DNA of 64,000 bases from Curtobacterium sp. MCBD17_035 (GCF_003234815.2 NZ_CP126279.1:2914001-2978000); one strand, 5' to 3'; shown: positions 24,561 through 33,422, counted from the stretch's first letter. Notes: generated from the letters alone by a model not told the origin. A program made the numbers and translations.

Positions 24561-25423
24561 ACCGCACCACCGCTCTGCTCACGCCGCTGCTGGCGCAGCG
24601 CGAGCGCGTCGGTGAGCCGGATGAGCGGCAGGCTGATGAGCACGAACAGGAGCCCCGCGACGAAGTACGGCGTGAAGTCGTACGACTCGGCCTGTGCGAT
24701 GTTCGCGGCCCGCACGGCGTCCACCGCGCCGAGGATCGACACGAGCCCGACGTCCTTCTGCATCGACACGAAGTCGTTCATGAGCGCCGGGGTGACCTTC
24801 CGCAGCCCCTGCGGCAGGACGACGAGCCGGAGCGTCTGCGCATGCGACAGGCCGAGCGACCGCGCGGCCAGGCGCTGGGACGGGTGCACGGCCTCCATGC
24901 CGGCGCGGAGCACCTCGGCGACGTACGACGAGTAGGTCAGGATGATCGCGATGGTGCCCCAGACCTCGGCGGGGAACCGCGGGAAGACACCGAGCCCCGG
25001 CACGCCGTAGCCGACCAGGTACAGCACGATGATGAGCGGCAGGCCCCGGAAGAGGTCCGTGTACCCGGTGGCGAGCAGCCGGAGCGGGAAGGCCACGGGG
25101 CTCCGGAGCCCTCGGACGACGGCCAGGAGCGTCGCGAACACGGCGACGCCGATCGACGCGAAGAACAGGATCCGGACGTTGAGCCACAGCCCGAGCAGGA
25201 TGTCGGGGAAGGCCGAGACCGCCGTCTCCGGGTCGAAGAACGACTGCTGCACCGCCGCCCATCCGGGGGTGTTGACGACGCCGACCCAGACGAGCGCGAC
25301 CACCACGAGCGACGAGACGATGCTCACCGCCACCGAGCGGCGGCCCCGCTGGCGCCGGTACAGCCGCCGCTCGACCTCGATCTCGCTCGGCGCCGCGACG
25401 ACGGTGGTCGGGGTGGTGGTCAC
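24557..25423 (-). CDS. Polar amino acid ABC transporter, permease
   Basis: The product has 288 residues with about five membrane helices. The HisM/GlnP-type pattern is clear: DLFRGLPLIIVLYLVGYG, YSSYVAEVLRAGMEAVHPSQRLAARSLGLSHAQTLRLVVLPQGLRKVTPALMNDFVSMQKDVGLVSILG, which holds the EAA loop that contacts the ATPase. The GTG at 25423 is chosen because it lies 14 nt after the binding-protein stop and removes a leader that would overlap that gene. Confidence 0.9.
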   Translation of the reverse strand: MTTTPTTVVAAPSEIEVERRLYRRQRGRRSVAVSIVSSLVVVALVWVGVVNTPGWAAVQQSFFDPETAVSAFPDILLGLWLNVRILFFASIGVAVFATLLAVVRGLRSPVAFPLRLLATGYTDLFRGLPLIIVLYLVGYGVPGLGVFPRFPAEVWGTIAIILTYSSYVAEVLRAGMEAVHPSQRLAARSLGLSHAQTLRLVVLPQGLRKVTPALMNDFVSMQKDVGLVSILGAVDAVRAANIAQAESYDFTPYFVAGLLFVLISLPLIRLTDALALRQQRREQSGGAV

Positions 25424-25437
25424 GGACCGCGTCCCGA

Positions 25438-26271
25438 TCAGTGCAGGACGGGCACGTCGACCGCGGTCGACAGCCACTTGGTCGTGATGTGCTGCAGCGT
25501 GCCGTCGGCCTTGAGCGCGCGGATCGCCCCGCTCACCTTCGGCGTCAGCGCCGAGCCCTTCGGCAGGACGATGCCGAACTGGTCACCCGTGCCCGACGAG
25601 GCGGGGAACTGACCGACGACCTTGCCCTTCTTCAGTTCCGCGGACGCGACGTAGAACGCGGTGGGCAGGTCGGTGACGACGGCGTCGATCTGTCCGCTCT
25701 TGAGCGCGAGGACGGCGTCGTCGTTCGAGTTGAACACCTGCGGCTGCCCGAGGGCGTCCTTCGCGACGTCGTAGCTCGTGGTGCCGGTGGCGACGCCGAC
25801 CTTGAGGCCCGTGAGCGCGCTGACGCTCGTGGCGTCGGCCGCCTTCGACCCCGACGTCGTCACGACCGCCTGCGTGGTCGTGTAGTACGGCGCCGAGAAG
25901 TCGACCGCCTGCTTCCGCTTCGCCGTGATGCTGAACTGCTGGATGTTCACGTCCCAGTCCTTGGCACCGGGGGCGATGGCGCTGTCGAAGGTGCTCCGCT
26001 TCCAGACCACGTCGTCCTTCGCGTAGCCCATCTCCTGCGCGACGGCGTACGCGACGGCCGCCTCGAACCCCTTGCCGGACTGCGGCTTGTTCCCCTCGAC
26101 CCAGGGCGAGTACGCGGGCTGGCCGGTGGCGATCGTCAGCTTGCCGGCCGTCACGGTCCGGCTGCCGGAGCCGGAGCCGCCGGCGCTGCAGGCCGCGAGG
26201 GTGAGCGCGACGACCGCGGCGGCGACCGCCACGAGTGTGCGAGGGGTGCGGGGTCGGCGTCGAGGGGACAC
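25438..26271 (-). CDS. Polar amino acid ABC transporter, substrate-binding lipoprotein
   Basis: The product has 277 residues. A basic N-terminus, hydrophobic segment and lipobox LTLAAC (Cys28) mark a lipoprotein anchored outside the membrane. The mature part is an SBP_bac_3 domain: KLTIATGQPAYSPW, SGKGFEAAVAYAVAQEMGY, AVDFSAPYYTTTQAVV, LKVGVATGTTSYDVA and DAVVTDLPTAFYVA. The ligand is probably a polar amino acid or related compound. First gene of the three-gene operon; GTG start at 26271. Confidence 0.92.
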   Translation of the reverse strand: MSPRRRPRTPRTLVAVAAAVVALTLAACSAGGSGSGSRTVTAGKLTIATGQPAYSPWVEGNKPQSGKGFEAAVAYAVAQEMGYAKDDVVWKRSTFDSAIAPGAKDWDVNIQQFSITAKRKQAVDFSAPYYTTTQAVVTTSGSKAADATSVSALTGLKVGVATGTTSYDVAKDALGQPQVFNSNDDAVLALKSGQIDAVVTDLPTAFYVASAELKKGKVVGQFPASSGTGDQFGIVLPKGSALTPKVSGAIRALKADGTLQHITTKWLSTAVDVPVLH

Positions 26272-26371
26272 GGGCTGCCTCCGGGGCGGTCGCGAGCGGG
26301 GTGTGCTGCGGATCGTACGGGGCCGGGAGGCCCGGCGCGAGTTGATGACGCGCCGTTCCGTCCCGCGGTCG

Positions 26372-27013
26372 TCAGCCGGCGCTCGGCGGATCGGACTCGG
26401 CGTCGTCGTCCGTGACGAACACCACCGTCATGACCTTCTGCCGCCGGTCCGTGATGACCCACGTGAAGTCCCAGGCGACGTCGTCGAACCACCCACTCCA
26501 CGCCTGGAACGAGTCGTCGATGCGGAAGTCCTCGTACCGATCCCCCACGAGGGCGTCGCTGAAGGCCCGGCCGATGCGCTTCGCCTCGGCGGCGCGACCC
26601 TTGAACGAGGCCGACGACCCGCCCCAGATGAGGGCGCTCGCGATCATGCCGTCGAGTTCCACGGCCGCACGCTCCTCGAACGTGTCGGCGTCGAACCGGA
26701 CGTCCTGGTCGATGCCGGGGAGCGCGGCCGCCATCGCGGGCGACGTGAGGAGCGCCTCCACGAGCCCGTACTCGTCCACCCGGTTGCGGCAGAGGTACCA
26801 GGCGGTCGTCTCGTCGTCACCCGTCACGTCGAACGCGGCCCCGAACACGGAACCGCGCACGATCACCGATCGGAACGCGGCGAGGACAGCCTCGATCGCG
26901 GGGTCGGTCGGTTCCCGGAGCCGGAAGGCGAGCCCGGCGCGGGACCGTTCCAGGGTGGCGGCGTCGGGGCGGGCATCCTGCTGGTCGATCTCCAGCCATG
27001 AGGTCGTGCTCAT
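26372..27013 (-). CDS. Conserved-looking protein of unknown function
   Basis: The product has 213 residues with no signal peptide or membrane helix. It looks like a soluble alpha/beta protein with acidic ends; WYLCRNRVDEYGLVEALL, AWSGWFDDVAWDFTWVITDRR and a C-terminal QKVMTVVFVTDDDAES are the most structured parts. The Trp/Asp-rich stretch and terminal beta strands give it a folded character. I do not recognise the family. ATG 27013 has GGTGGG upstream. It lies on the same strand as the amino acid transporter but 100 bp upstream, so it may be independent. Confidence 0.65.
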   Translation of the reverse strand: MSTTSWLEIDQQDARPDAATLERSRAGLAFRLREPTDPAIEAVLAAFRSVIVRGSVFGAAFDVTGDDETTAWYLCRNRVDEYGLVEALLTSPAMAAALPGIDQDVRFDADTFEERAAVELDGMIASALIWGGSSASFKGRAAEAKRIGRAFSDALVGDRYEDFRIDDSFQAWSGWFDDVAWDFTWVITDRRQKVMTVVFVTDDDAESDPPSAG

Positions 27014-27057
27014 CCCACCACTCCACCACGTCGCGGGGCCGGCTGCACCCTCCCCGC

Positions 27058-27121
27058 CGCCGAGATCGCACTCGTTGCCGCTCAGGAGGGTCTCGAAGCG
27101 GCAACGAGTGCGATCTCGGCG
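27058..27121. terminator. Long-stem palindrome copy C
   Basis: Arms 27058-27082 and 27097-27121 pair perfectly over 25 bp with a 14-nt loop. Relative to copies A and B the core reads CACTCG instead of CAGTCG, with the matching change in the other arm. It lies downstream of the cupin gene and upstream of the 27013 gene, both on the minus strand. Confidence 0.8.
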
Positions 27122-27130
27122 GATGAAAGG

Positions 27131-27183
27131 CGGCCGGCAGGCCGACGGCCGGCAGGCCGACGGCCGGCAGGCCGACGGCCGGC
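27131..27183. repeat. 15-bp tandem repeat
   Basis: Three identical copies of CGGCCGGCAGGCCGA (27131-27145, 27146-27160, 27161-27175) and a partial fourth lie between palindrome C and the stop codon of the cupin gene. Confidence 0.9.
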
Positions 27184-27188
27184 CGCGG

Positions 27189-27686
27189 TCAGGTTGCCAG
27201 GGTGAAGTCCTCGAACGCGAATCCCGGCGACACCAGGCAGCTGACGAGCACCTCGCCCTCGCCGGGCAGGGTCCGCTGCCACACGCCCCCGCGGACGAAC
27301 GCCTGCGCGTCGTTCACACGGTCGCGGCCGGCGTCCGGTCCGAGGGTGATCCGCGCGCCGGGCTCCGGGGCGTCACCGCTGCCGCCGAGTTCGAGGACGA
27401 CGGCGTCCGGTCCGTGCCACATCCAGATCTCGTCCGAGGTCACCCGGTGCCACGCCGACGCCTCCCCCGGCGGCAGGAGGAAGTGGATGAGCGTCGCGGC
27501 CGGTCGCTCCCCCGCGGGCGTCGTCACCACGGCGGGCGACGTCCAGGTGCGGACGTACCAGCCGCCCTCGGGGTGCGGTTCCATGCCGAGGGCGCGGGCG
27601 CGCGGCGGGACGTCGAGCCACTCGACGAGGTCACCGGCGACGGTGCGGCGGGCGACCATGCCGGGGCGGGGCGGGGTGTCGTTCAC
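27189..27686 (-). CDS. Cupin_5 (DUF985) family protein
   Basis: The product has 165 residues. The family pattern is clear: LGMEPHPEGGWYVRTWTSP, ATLIHFLLPPGEASAWHRVTSDEIWMWHGPDAVVLEL and SCLVSPGFAFEDFTLA. The His and Glu residues in the strands could bind metal or a sugar-like ligand. Members have no settled function. The GTG start at 27686 overlaps the amidohydrolase stop by 4 nt, so it is the last gene of the three-gene operon that begins at 30741. Confidence 0.9.
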   Translation of the reverse strand: MNDTPPRPGMVARRTVAGDLVEWLDVPPRARALGMEPHPEGGWYVRTWTSPAVVTTPAGERPAATLIHFLLPPGEASAWHRVTSDEIWMWHGPDAVVLELGGSGDAPEPGARITLGPDAGRDRVNDAQAFVRGGVWQRTLPGEGEVLVSCLVSPGFAFEDFTLAT

Positions 27687-29041
27687 GGGGTCCTCTCGGG
27701 GACGTGGGTGGCGGTGAGCACGGTCCCTTCGACGGCGCGGACCATACCGCGGATGACGGTGGCCCTCGCCCGGCCGGCGCCGTCCTCCGCGAGTTCCGCG
27801 AGGGCGTCCGCGACGGTCCGGGCGTCGACGTCGAACACCGCGAGGTCGGCCCGTGCGCCGACGGCGAGGTGGCCGACGCGGTCCGGCCCGACGTCGAGGC
27901 CCATCGCGTGCGCGCCGCCGAGGGTCGCCGCCGCGAGCAACCGCTCGTGCAGGTCGCGGGCGCCGTACCCCTGGTTCCGCGCGATGCGGTGCAGGGCCGC
28001 GACGTCCGCCATGAGGTCGAGGGAGGGCGACGACGACAGCGAGTCCGTGCCGACCGCGATCGCGCTGCCCTCGCGCAGGTAGTCGGCGACGGGCGGCGGG
28101 TCGAGTCCGATGACGGCGTTCGACCGCGGGCAGAGGGCGACGGCGGTCCCGCGCGCGCGGAGCAGCGCCCGATCGGCGGCGGTCATGTACACGCCGTGGG
28201 CGATGTGACAGTCCGGCCCGAGCACCCCGAGCCGGTCGACGAACGTCGTGGCGCTCGCGCCGAAGCCGAGTGCGCGGAGCGCCCGGAACGACGGCACGTT
28301 CGCCTGGTGCCAGTCGGCGCCCCGGCCGAGTCCGACGACGCCGGCGAGGCCCGGCACGGGTTCGAGGGCGCGGCGTTCCGCCTCGAACGCCGACTCGCCC
28401 AGGTGCAGGTGCAACCGGAGTCCCCGCTGACGCACGATGTCGGGCAGGTCGAGCAACGGACCCACGTCGAGCGAGTACGGCGCGTGCGGCGACAGACCGG
28501 CACCCGGGTGCTCCGGGATGTGCTCGAGTTCGCCGAGGACCTGGTCACGCCCCCGCTCCTGCCAGGCGGCGTTCTCCCAGTCCATGACCTCCCAGTACGC
28601 GATACCCCCGAGCCCCGCGTCGGCGAGGACGGACACCGCCTCGAGGTCGGTGATGATGTCCGCGATGCTCGTGACGCCGGCCCGGATGGACTGCGCGGCG
28701 CCCTCGGCCGCGTCGGCACTCCAGTCGTGCTCGCGCCCGCCGTAGTCGGCGGTGAACGCCGCCGCCCAGTCCTCGAACCCCCGGTACCGGCCGGCGCCGA
28801 CCGCGGCCATGCCGGTGTACTGGAGGTGCGAGTGCGCGTTGACGAGACCGGGCAGGAGTGCGCCGCGCCAGCGGCGCTCCGTGTACGGCAGGCCACGGGC
28901 GGCGAGCTGGTCGACGACCCAGGCGCGTTCGCCGACGTGGAGGATGCGGTCGCCCCGGACGGCGACGGCACCGTCCAGGATCGGTGGCGCGGTCATCGGC
29001 ACGACGACGTGCGCCGAGTGCACGGTGACCGACGCGCTCAC
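27683..29041 (-). CDS. Amidohydrolase, SAH/5'-deoxyadenosine deaminase-like (TRZ/ATZ family)
   Basis: The product has 452 residues. Metal ligands appear in order: NAHSHL (HxH), LHLHLGES, IAHGVYM and VGTDSLSSS. The flanking beta-sandwich strands are at both ends (GAVAVRGDRILHVG; LAVGARADLAVFDVDA). This layout fits the ATZ/TRZ/MtaD/DadD deaminases, which act on S-adenosylhomocysteine, methylthioadenosine or 5'-deoxyadenosine, and also aminofutalosine deaminase. The substrate is inferred from its partner, an SAH-hydrolase-like gene whose stop overlaps its GTG start (GTGA at 29038-29041). Confidence 0.85.
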   Translation of the reverse strand: MSASVTVHSAHVVVPMTAPPILDGAVAVRGDRILHVGERAWVVDQLAARGLPYTERRWRGALLPGLVNAHSHLQYTGMAAVGAGRYRGFEDWAAAFTADYGGREHDWSADAAEGAAQSIRAGVTSIADIITDLEAVSVLADAGLGGIAYWEVMDWENAAWQERGRDQVLGELEHIPEHPGAGLSPHAPYSLDVGPLLDLPDIVRQRGLRLHLHLGESAFEAERRALEPVPGLAGVVGLGRGADWHQANVPSFRALRALGFGASATTFVDRLGVLGPDCHIAHGVYMTAADRALLRARGTAVALCPRSNAVIGLDPPPVADYLREGSAIAVGTDSLSSSPSLDLMADVAALHRIARNQGYGARDLHERLLAAATLGGAHAMGLDVGPDRVGHLAVGARADLAVFDVDARTVADALAELAEDGAGRARATVIRGMVRAVEGTVLTATHVPERTP

Positions 29042-30741
29042 GGTGGGGCTCCGAACCGCGTGGTGCGGACGTCGGAGGGCCGCCCCTGCGCGCCCCCGTC
29101 GGGGTCGGGTCCGCGAGGCGAGTCGACGGCGAGTCCGAGATCGGCCAGTGCCGCCGCAGCGATGCGGGCGTCCGCGGCGGGGTCGATCGGGTGCACGCCG
29201 ACGGGCAGCTCCGCACCGTGCTCGAGCAGCATCCGCACCGCGGCGAGCTGCACCGCGAAGGACAGGTCCATGATCTCGATCGGGTTGCCCTCGGCCGCCG
29301 TGACGTTCACGCACCCGCCCCCGTCGACGAGGAGCACCGCGCGCTCGGTGTCCGGCACGGTCATCCGTTCGAGGCGAGGAGCGATGGTCGTGCGGACGCT
29401 GCCGGCGGCGCGAGCATCGTCGGTCGCGACCTCCTGGTCGATCCCGCCCGCCACCGCGACGACCGCGTCGGGTGCGCACGCCCGCAGCACGTCGAGCGAC
29501 ACCGTGTCCCGCACGCCCGTGGCCGACATCACGAGGTCGGCACCGGCGACGGCGGTCCTGACGGGCGCGACGTCGTACCCCGCGAACACGGCCTGCAGTG
29601 CCCGCACGGGATCGGTCTCGGCGACGACGACGCGCAGCCCGAGCGCCGTCAGGACCTGGGCGACCCCCTCGCCGACCGGACCGTACCCGATCACGGCTGC
29701 CGTGCCTCCCGCGGCCGGCAGCCGCGCCACGGCATCGCGCGCGGTGACGGCGTCGAGCAGATCGAACACCGCGAAGACCGTGGACTGCCCGGTCCCGTAC
29801 CGGTTGTCGAACAGCGTCTTGGCGCGCGCGTCGTTCACCGCGACGACCGGCAGCCGCAGCGCACCCTGTTCCGCCATGGTCCGGAGGGGGCGCAGGCCGC
29901 TCGTGGTCTCCTCGGCCGCGCCGACCATGCCGGGCAGGAGTTCGGGCCGGGCCTCGTGGAGGAGCCGGATGACGTGGGCGCCGTCGTCGAGCAGGATCTG
30001 CGGCTCGCGGTCGAGCATCTCGAGGGCGAGCCGCCGCTGCCCCGCGAGGTCGACCGTGCTCGACGCGAACACGACGAGGCCGGCGTCGCGGAGCGCGGCC
30101 GCCACGGCGTCGTCGGTCTCGTCCGCGTGCGCGTAGACGACGACGTCGGCACCCGCGTCCTGCAGGAGCAACGACAGGACCGCCGTCTTCGGCTCGAGCA
30201 CCATCGCGACGCCGACGCGGACCCCGGCGAGCGCGCGGTCGGCGCGGAGCTGGGCGGCGAGCGCCCTGCTCACCGGCATGTGCCGGCCGGCCCACCGGAT
30301 GCGCTCCGCGGCGAGCGCGTCACGCTCCGGCTCCCGTCCGGTGCTCACCAGGAACACACCGTCGGCGTGGTGCGGGACCGCGAGCACGCCGGGGCGCGCG
30401 ACGACGACCGGGCCGAAGGCGTCCTCGTCGACCGCGGGGACGTGACGACCCGCGTCGATCACGACGAGCGTGCGGCCGCGGGGCGGGGCGCCGTGCGCGT
30501 CGACGGCCGCGGTGCTCTCGGCGGGGTCGCCGGTGCACCAGAGCTGGTCGACCGGCCCCTCCGGCGCGTGTCGGGCGCCCATCGCGGTGAGCACGGCGCG
30601 GAGTGTCGACGCGTCGGGGCCGGGGCCCACGACGCGGAACCGGCGTCCGGCGACGAGCAGGTTCGTGGCCGCCGCGTACCGGCGGACGGCAGCGCCGGCC
30701 CAGGCGAGCACGTCCGGGTCGGCGTCTTGCGCGGGCGGCAT
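29038..30741 (-). CDS. Divergent S-adenosylhomocysteine hydrolase-like protein
   Basis: The product has 567 residues. From about residue 150 it follows AdoHcyase: GVAMVLEPKTAVLSLLL, AAEETTSGLRPLRTM, VAVNDARAKTLFDNRYGTGQS (Lys308, Asp312 and Asn313 fit the active-site set) and the NAD loop VIGYGPVGEGVAQ at 350-362. Differences are strong: the CN-x-STQD substrate segment is replaced by VVYAHADETD, the Lys-Tyr C-terminal tail is missing, and an extra 145 residues precede the core. It is therefore not the canonical enzyme. An S-inosylhomocysteine or similar nucleoside thioether substrate is possible given the deaminase partner. The ATG at 30741 starts the operon. Confidence 0.8.
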   Translation of the reverse strand: MPPAQDADPDVLAWAGAAVRRYAAATNLLVAGRRFRVVGPGPDASTLRAVLTAMGARHAPEGPVDQLWCTGDPAESTAAVDAHGAPPRGRTLVVIDAGRHVPAVDEDAFGPVVVARPGVLAVPHHADGVFLVSTGREPERDALAAERIRWAGRHMPVSRALAAQLRADRALAGVRVGVAMVLEPKTAVLSLLLQDAGADVVVYAHADETDDAVAAALRDAGLVVFASSTVDLAGQRRLALEMLDREPQILLDDGAHVIRLLHEARPELLPGMVGAAEETTSGLRPLRTMAEQGALRLPVVAVNDARAKTLFDNRYGTGQSTVFAVFDLLDAVTARDAVARLPAAGGTAAVIGYGPVGEGVAQVLTALGLRVVVAETDPVRALQAVFAGYDVAPVRTAVAGADLVMSATGVRDTVSLDVLRACAPDAVVAVAGGIDQEVATDDARAAGSVRTTIAPRLERMTVPDTERAVLLVDGGGCVNVTAAEGNPIEIMDLSFAVQLAAVRMLLEHGAELPVGVHPIDPAADARIAAAALADLGLAVDSPRGPDPDGGAQGRPSDVRTTRFGAPP

Positions 30742-30781
30742 GCGGTCAGTGTAGGACCAGTGCCGTCGCTGGTCGGGCGCG

Positions 30782-31855
30782 TCAGCGGAGGACGTGCGGC
30801 GGCGGCGTGCTCCCCCACCCGTCGTCATCGCCACGCTGGTCGACGGCGCCGCCCTGCTGGTGGGCGGCACCGAAGGCGGCCTCGGGACCGGGCCCGGCAG
30901 CCGGTCGGTTCGGCCGCGGGTACCGGCGGCGGTAGTGCACCAGCACCGTCACGAGCACGATGACGCCGACGACCGACACGATCGCGATCCCGATCAGGTA
31001 GAGCACGTTCGTCAGCGCCGACACCGCACCGGCGGACCCGGGCGGGAGCGTGCCGTACATGAGTTCCATGCGCGCGTTGCCGGTGACGAGCAGCGCGATG
31101 AGCGCCGCGATCTCGCTCGTCGAGTCCCACAACCCGTGCAGCAGGGCCACGCCGACGTACGCCACGAGCACGAGCCACGACCAGCGGATGCGCTGGCTGC
31201 CGTGGGCGAGGCCGAAGATGACCGCCCCGAGGATCGCGGTCCAGAGCACGTGACCGACCGGCGAGAGCACGGCGCGGATGACCTCGGTCTGGAGCAGCGA
31301 GAACAGGTCGATGCCCTGCTGGGTGATCGCCGCGTTGAACGCGTACCCAGCGGACTCGAACGCGGCGAACCCGGCACCGACGGTGGCGCCGAGCAGCGCT
31401 CCCTGGCGCGCGGTCTTCGGCCGGACCCGCCATCCGACGAAGAGCAGGAGCACGCCCTTGACGAACTCCTCGACGAACCCGACGGCGATGTACAGGAACA
31501 CGTTCTGGTGCAGGTTCGCCTCGAGCACGGATGCCCCGAGCACGCCGAGGATGCCGCCGACGAAGAACGCGACGATGAGCTGCATCGTGCTGACCGTCCC
31601 CGTGACCCGCTCGATGACGAACAGCACGACGGTGAACGGCACGAGGAAGCTGCCGAGCAGGATGATCGTCGGCACGAGGTTCGTGTTCCGCGTGAACACG
31701 GTCACGACGATCGTGATGAGCCAGAGCGCCAGCCCGACGAGCAGGGTCTTCCACCACCAGCCGTGGCGGTGGTGCGCGTGCGGTCGGGGGACGTCGTCGT
31801 AGTCCGGGTCGATCGGTGCGTCGAACGCAGTGCGCGCCGGGTCGGTGGTGGCCAT
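30782..31855 (-). CDS. PrsW-family intramembrane protease-like protein
   Basis: The product has 357 residues with about eight membrane helices and a polar C-terminal tail. The PrsW motifs are present: GFVEEFVKG with the paired Glu, AAFESAGYAFNA, LSPVGHVLWTAILGAVIFG and LLHGLWDST with His. PrsW in Bacillus cleaves anti-sigma factor RsiW inside the membrane; the target here is unknown. The ATG at 31855 removes an unlikely 26-residue leader. It is followed 40 bp later by the SAH-hydrolase-like gene on the same strand. Confidence 0.88.
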   Translation of the reverse strand: MATTDPARTAFDAPIDPDYDDVPRPHAHHRHGWWWKTLLVGLALWLITIVVTVFTRNTNLVPTIILLGSFLVPFTVVLFVIERVTGTVSTMQLIVAFFVGGILGVLGASVLEANLHQNVFLYIAVGFVEEFVKGVLLLFVGWRVRPKTARQGALLGATVGAGFAAFESAGYAFNAAITQQGIDLFSLLQTEVIRAVLSPVGHVLWTAILGAVIFGLAHGSQRIRWSWLVLVAYVGVALLHGLWDSTSEIAALIALLVTGNARMELMYGTLPPGSAGAVSALTNVLYLIGIAIVSVVGVIVLVTVLVHYRRRYPRPNRPAAGPGPEAAFGAAHQQGGAVDQRGDDDGWGSTPPPHVLR

Positions 31856-31889
31856 GTGCACCATCGTGCTCCGCGGGGTCGGACGGCGC

Positions 31890-33422
31890 TCAGAACTCGT
31901 AGTGCACGCCGCTCCAGGCCGCACGCACGGCACGGTCGGGGTCTCGCTCGACGTGGCTCACCCGGTCGATGCAGAGCGTCGCCCGGTCCTCGGCGGTGTA
32001 CCGCGGCCAGGACCAGCCCCGGTGGGACGGCACGCCGTCGCGCGCGAACGCGGTCCAGGAGCCGGCGAGGACCTCGTGGATCCGCCGTCGGGTCGCGGGC
32101 GTGTCGGTGCCGGCCACGATCCTCCCGAGCGGTGTGCGGAAGGTGCCGAACAGGTAGGGCAGTTCGGTGCCGTGCGCGGCGCCGAGCCCGACGAGCCGCA
32201 TGAGCGGCGACGCGTGGTCGAACCGGTACATCCAGGTGGGGTTGCCTGCGGCGGCGTGCGCCTCGGCCATGTCGATCGACGGCACGTGGAACACGCCGTC
32301 CCCGCCGGCGGCCACCCAGTCGCGGCGAGGCCGGTCCGCGTCGTCGGCGTACAGCCGTCGGATGCGCTGCCAGGCTTCCGGGTCCGTGCCGCCCACGAGT
32401 CGTTCGACGCGCTCCCGCGTGTTCGGCAGGATCGGGGTCCGCGCGTGCTTGAACAGCGACGCCTCGTCGTGGTTCGTGCCGATCACGAGTGGCACCGGCG
32501 CCGTCCGCCCGGCCCGGGCGGCGGCGAGCGGGTGTTCCGGCAGGACGTCGCCGTCGATCGTCGGCGACATGACGGCGACGAGCGGGGACTCCCGGGTCAC
32601 CGCGTCGTCGACTTCCTCGGCCACGGTCTGGAGGCGCGACACCGGCATCGCTCGCATCGCCCGCCCGGCGTGGGCCGGGTCGAGTCCGAGTCGTCGCGCG
32701 AGCATGCGCGCGTGCTCCGCCTTGTTCTCGGGCGAGTGCGCGGTCATCGGGTGTGCGCTCTGCGCGATCGCCCCGGCGAGCACCGGCCGGGCGGACGGCG
32801 CGGCCAACAGGGTCGTCACCGAGTTCCCGCCGGAGGACTCGCCGAACACGGTGATCCGGGCCGGGTCCCCACCGAAGCCGGCGACGTTCTCGGCGACCCA
32901 CTCGAGGGCGGCGATCTGGTCGCGCAGGGTGCAGTTCGCGTCGAAGGTCACACCGTCGCCGCCGAGCACGCGGAGGTCCATGCTGCCGAACACGCCGAGC
33001 CGGTACGAGACGGTCACGAGGACGACGCCGAGCCGGGCGAGGGCGCCGCCGTCGTAGTCGGGTGTCCCGCCCGAGCCGGACCGGTAGGCGCCGCCGTGCA
33101 CGAACACGAGCACGGGCAGGCCGTCCGCGTCGGTCGGACTGGTGACGGTGACGTACAGGCAGTTCTCGGACTGCGGGAACCGCCGAGCGATGCCGCCCGT
33201 GTAGGGGTGCGGGCGCTGCGGACCGGCCGGGCCGGGCGCGACGGCGGGTCGGACACCCTCCCACGGCCTGACGCGGCGCGGCGCTCGCCACCGGAGCTCC
33301 CCGACCGGCGGCTCGGCGTACGGCACGCCGAGCCAACGGCGGATCCCGTCCCGCTCGACGCCGCGGACGGCGCCGCCCGTGGTCCGGACGGTCAGGGGCT
33401 CCGTGGACGTCGGCGTGGTCAT
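31890..33422 (-). CDS. Type B carboxylesterase (alpha/beta hydrolase)
   Basis: The product has 510 residues. RWLGVPYAEPPVGELRWRAP and the SENCLYVTV segment are the type B opening. The oxyanion hole is HGGAYRSGS, the nucleophile elbow is GESSGG (commonly GESAGG), the acidic residue lies in IGTNHDEASLF and the His in AAHGTELPYLFG. No signal peptide is visible, so a cytosolic ester or xenobiotic hydrolase is likely. It is divergent from the GH16 gene; the 213 bp between them hold only promoter-like sequence. Confidence 0.93.
   Translation of the reverse strand: MTTPTSTEPLTVRTTGGAVRGVERDGIRRWLGVPYAEPPVGELRWRAPRRVRPWEGVRPAVAPGPAGPQRPHPYTGGIARRFPQSENCLYVTVTSPTDADGLPVLVFVHGGAYRSGSGGTPDYDGGALARLGVVLVTVSYRLGVFGSMDLRVLGGDGVTFDANCTLRDQIAALEWVAENVAGFGGDPARITVFGESSGGNSVTTLLAAPSARPVLAGAIAQSAHPMTAHSPENKAEHARMLARRLGLDPAHAGRAMRAMPVSRLQTVAEEVDDAVTRESPLVAVMSPTIDGDVLPEHPLAAARAGRTAPVPLVIGTNHDEASLFKHARTPILPNTRERVERLVGGTDPEAWQRIRRLYADDADRPRRDWVAAGGDGVFHVPSIDMAEAHAAAGNPTWMYRFDHASPLMRLVGLGAAHGTELPYLFGTFRTPLGRIVAGTDTPATRRRIHEVLAGSWTAFARDGVPSHRGWSWPRYTAEDRATLCIDRVSHVERDPDRAVRAAWSGVHYEF

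Noticed and set aside
21282..27121. The three long palindromes as a CRISPR array or phage attachment sites
   Set aside because: They are kilobases apart, lack regular spacers, have no cas or integrase genes nearby, and each is a self-contained hairpin.
29042..30295. A fused amidohydrolase with a 417-residue N-terminal extension
   Set aside because: The extension is the other-frame shadow of the SAH-hydrolase-like gene; the GTG at 29041 overlapping that gene's stop is the natural start.
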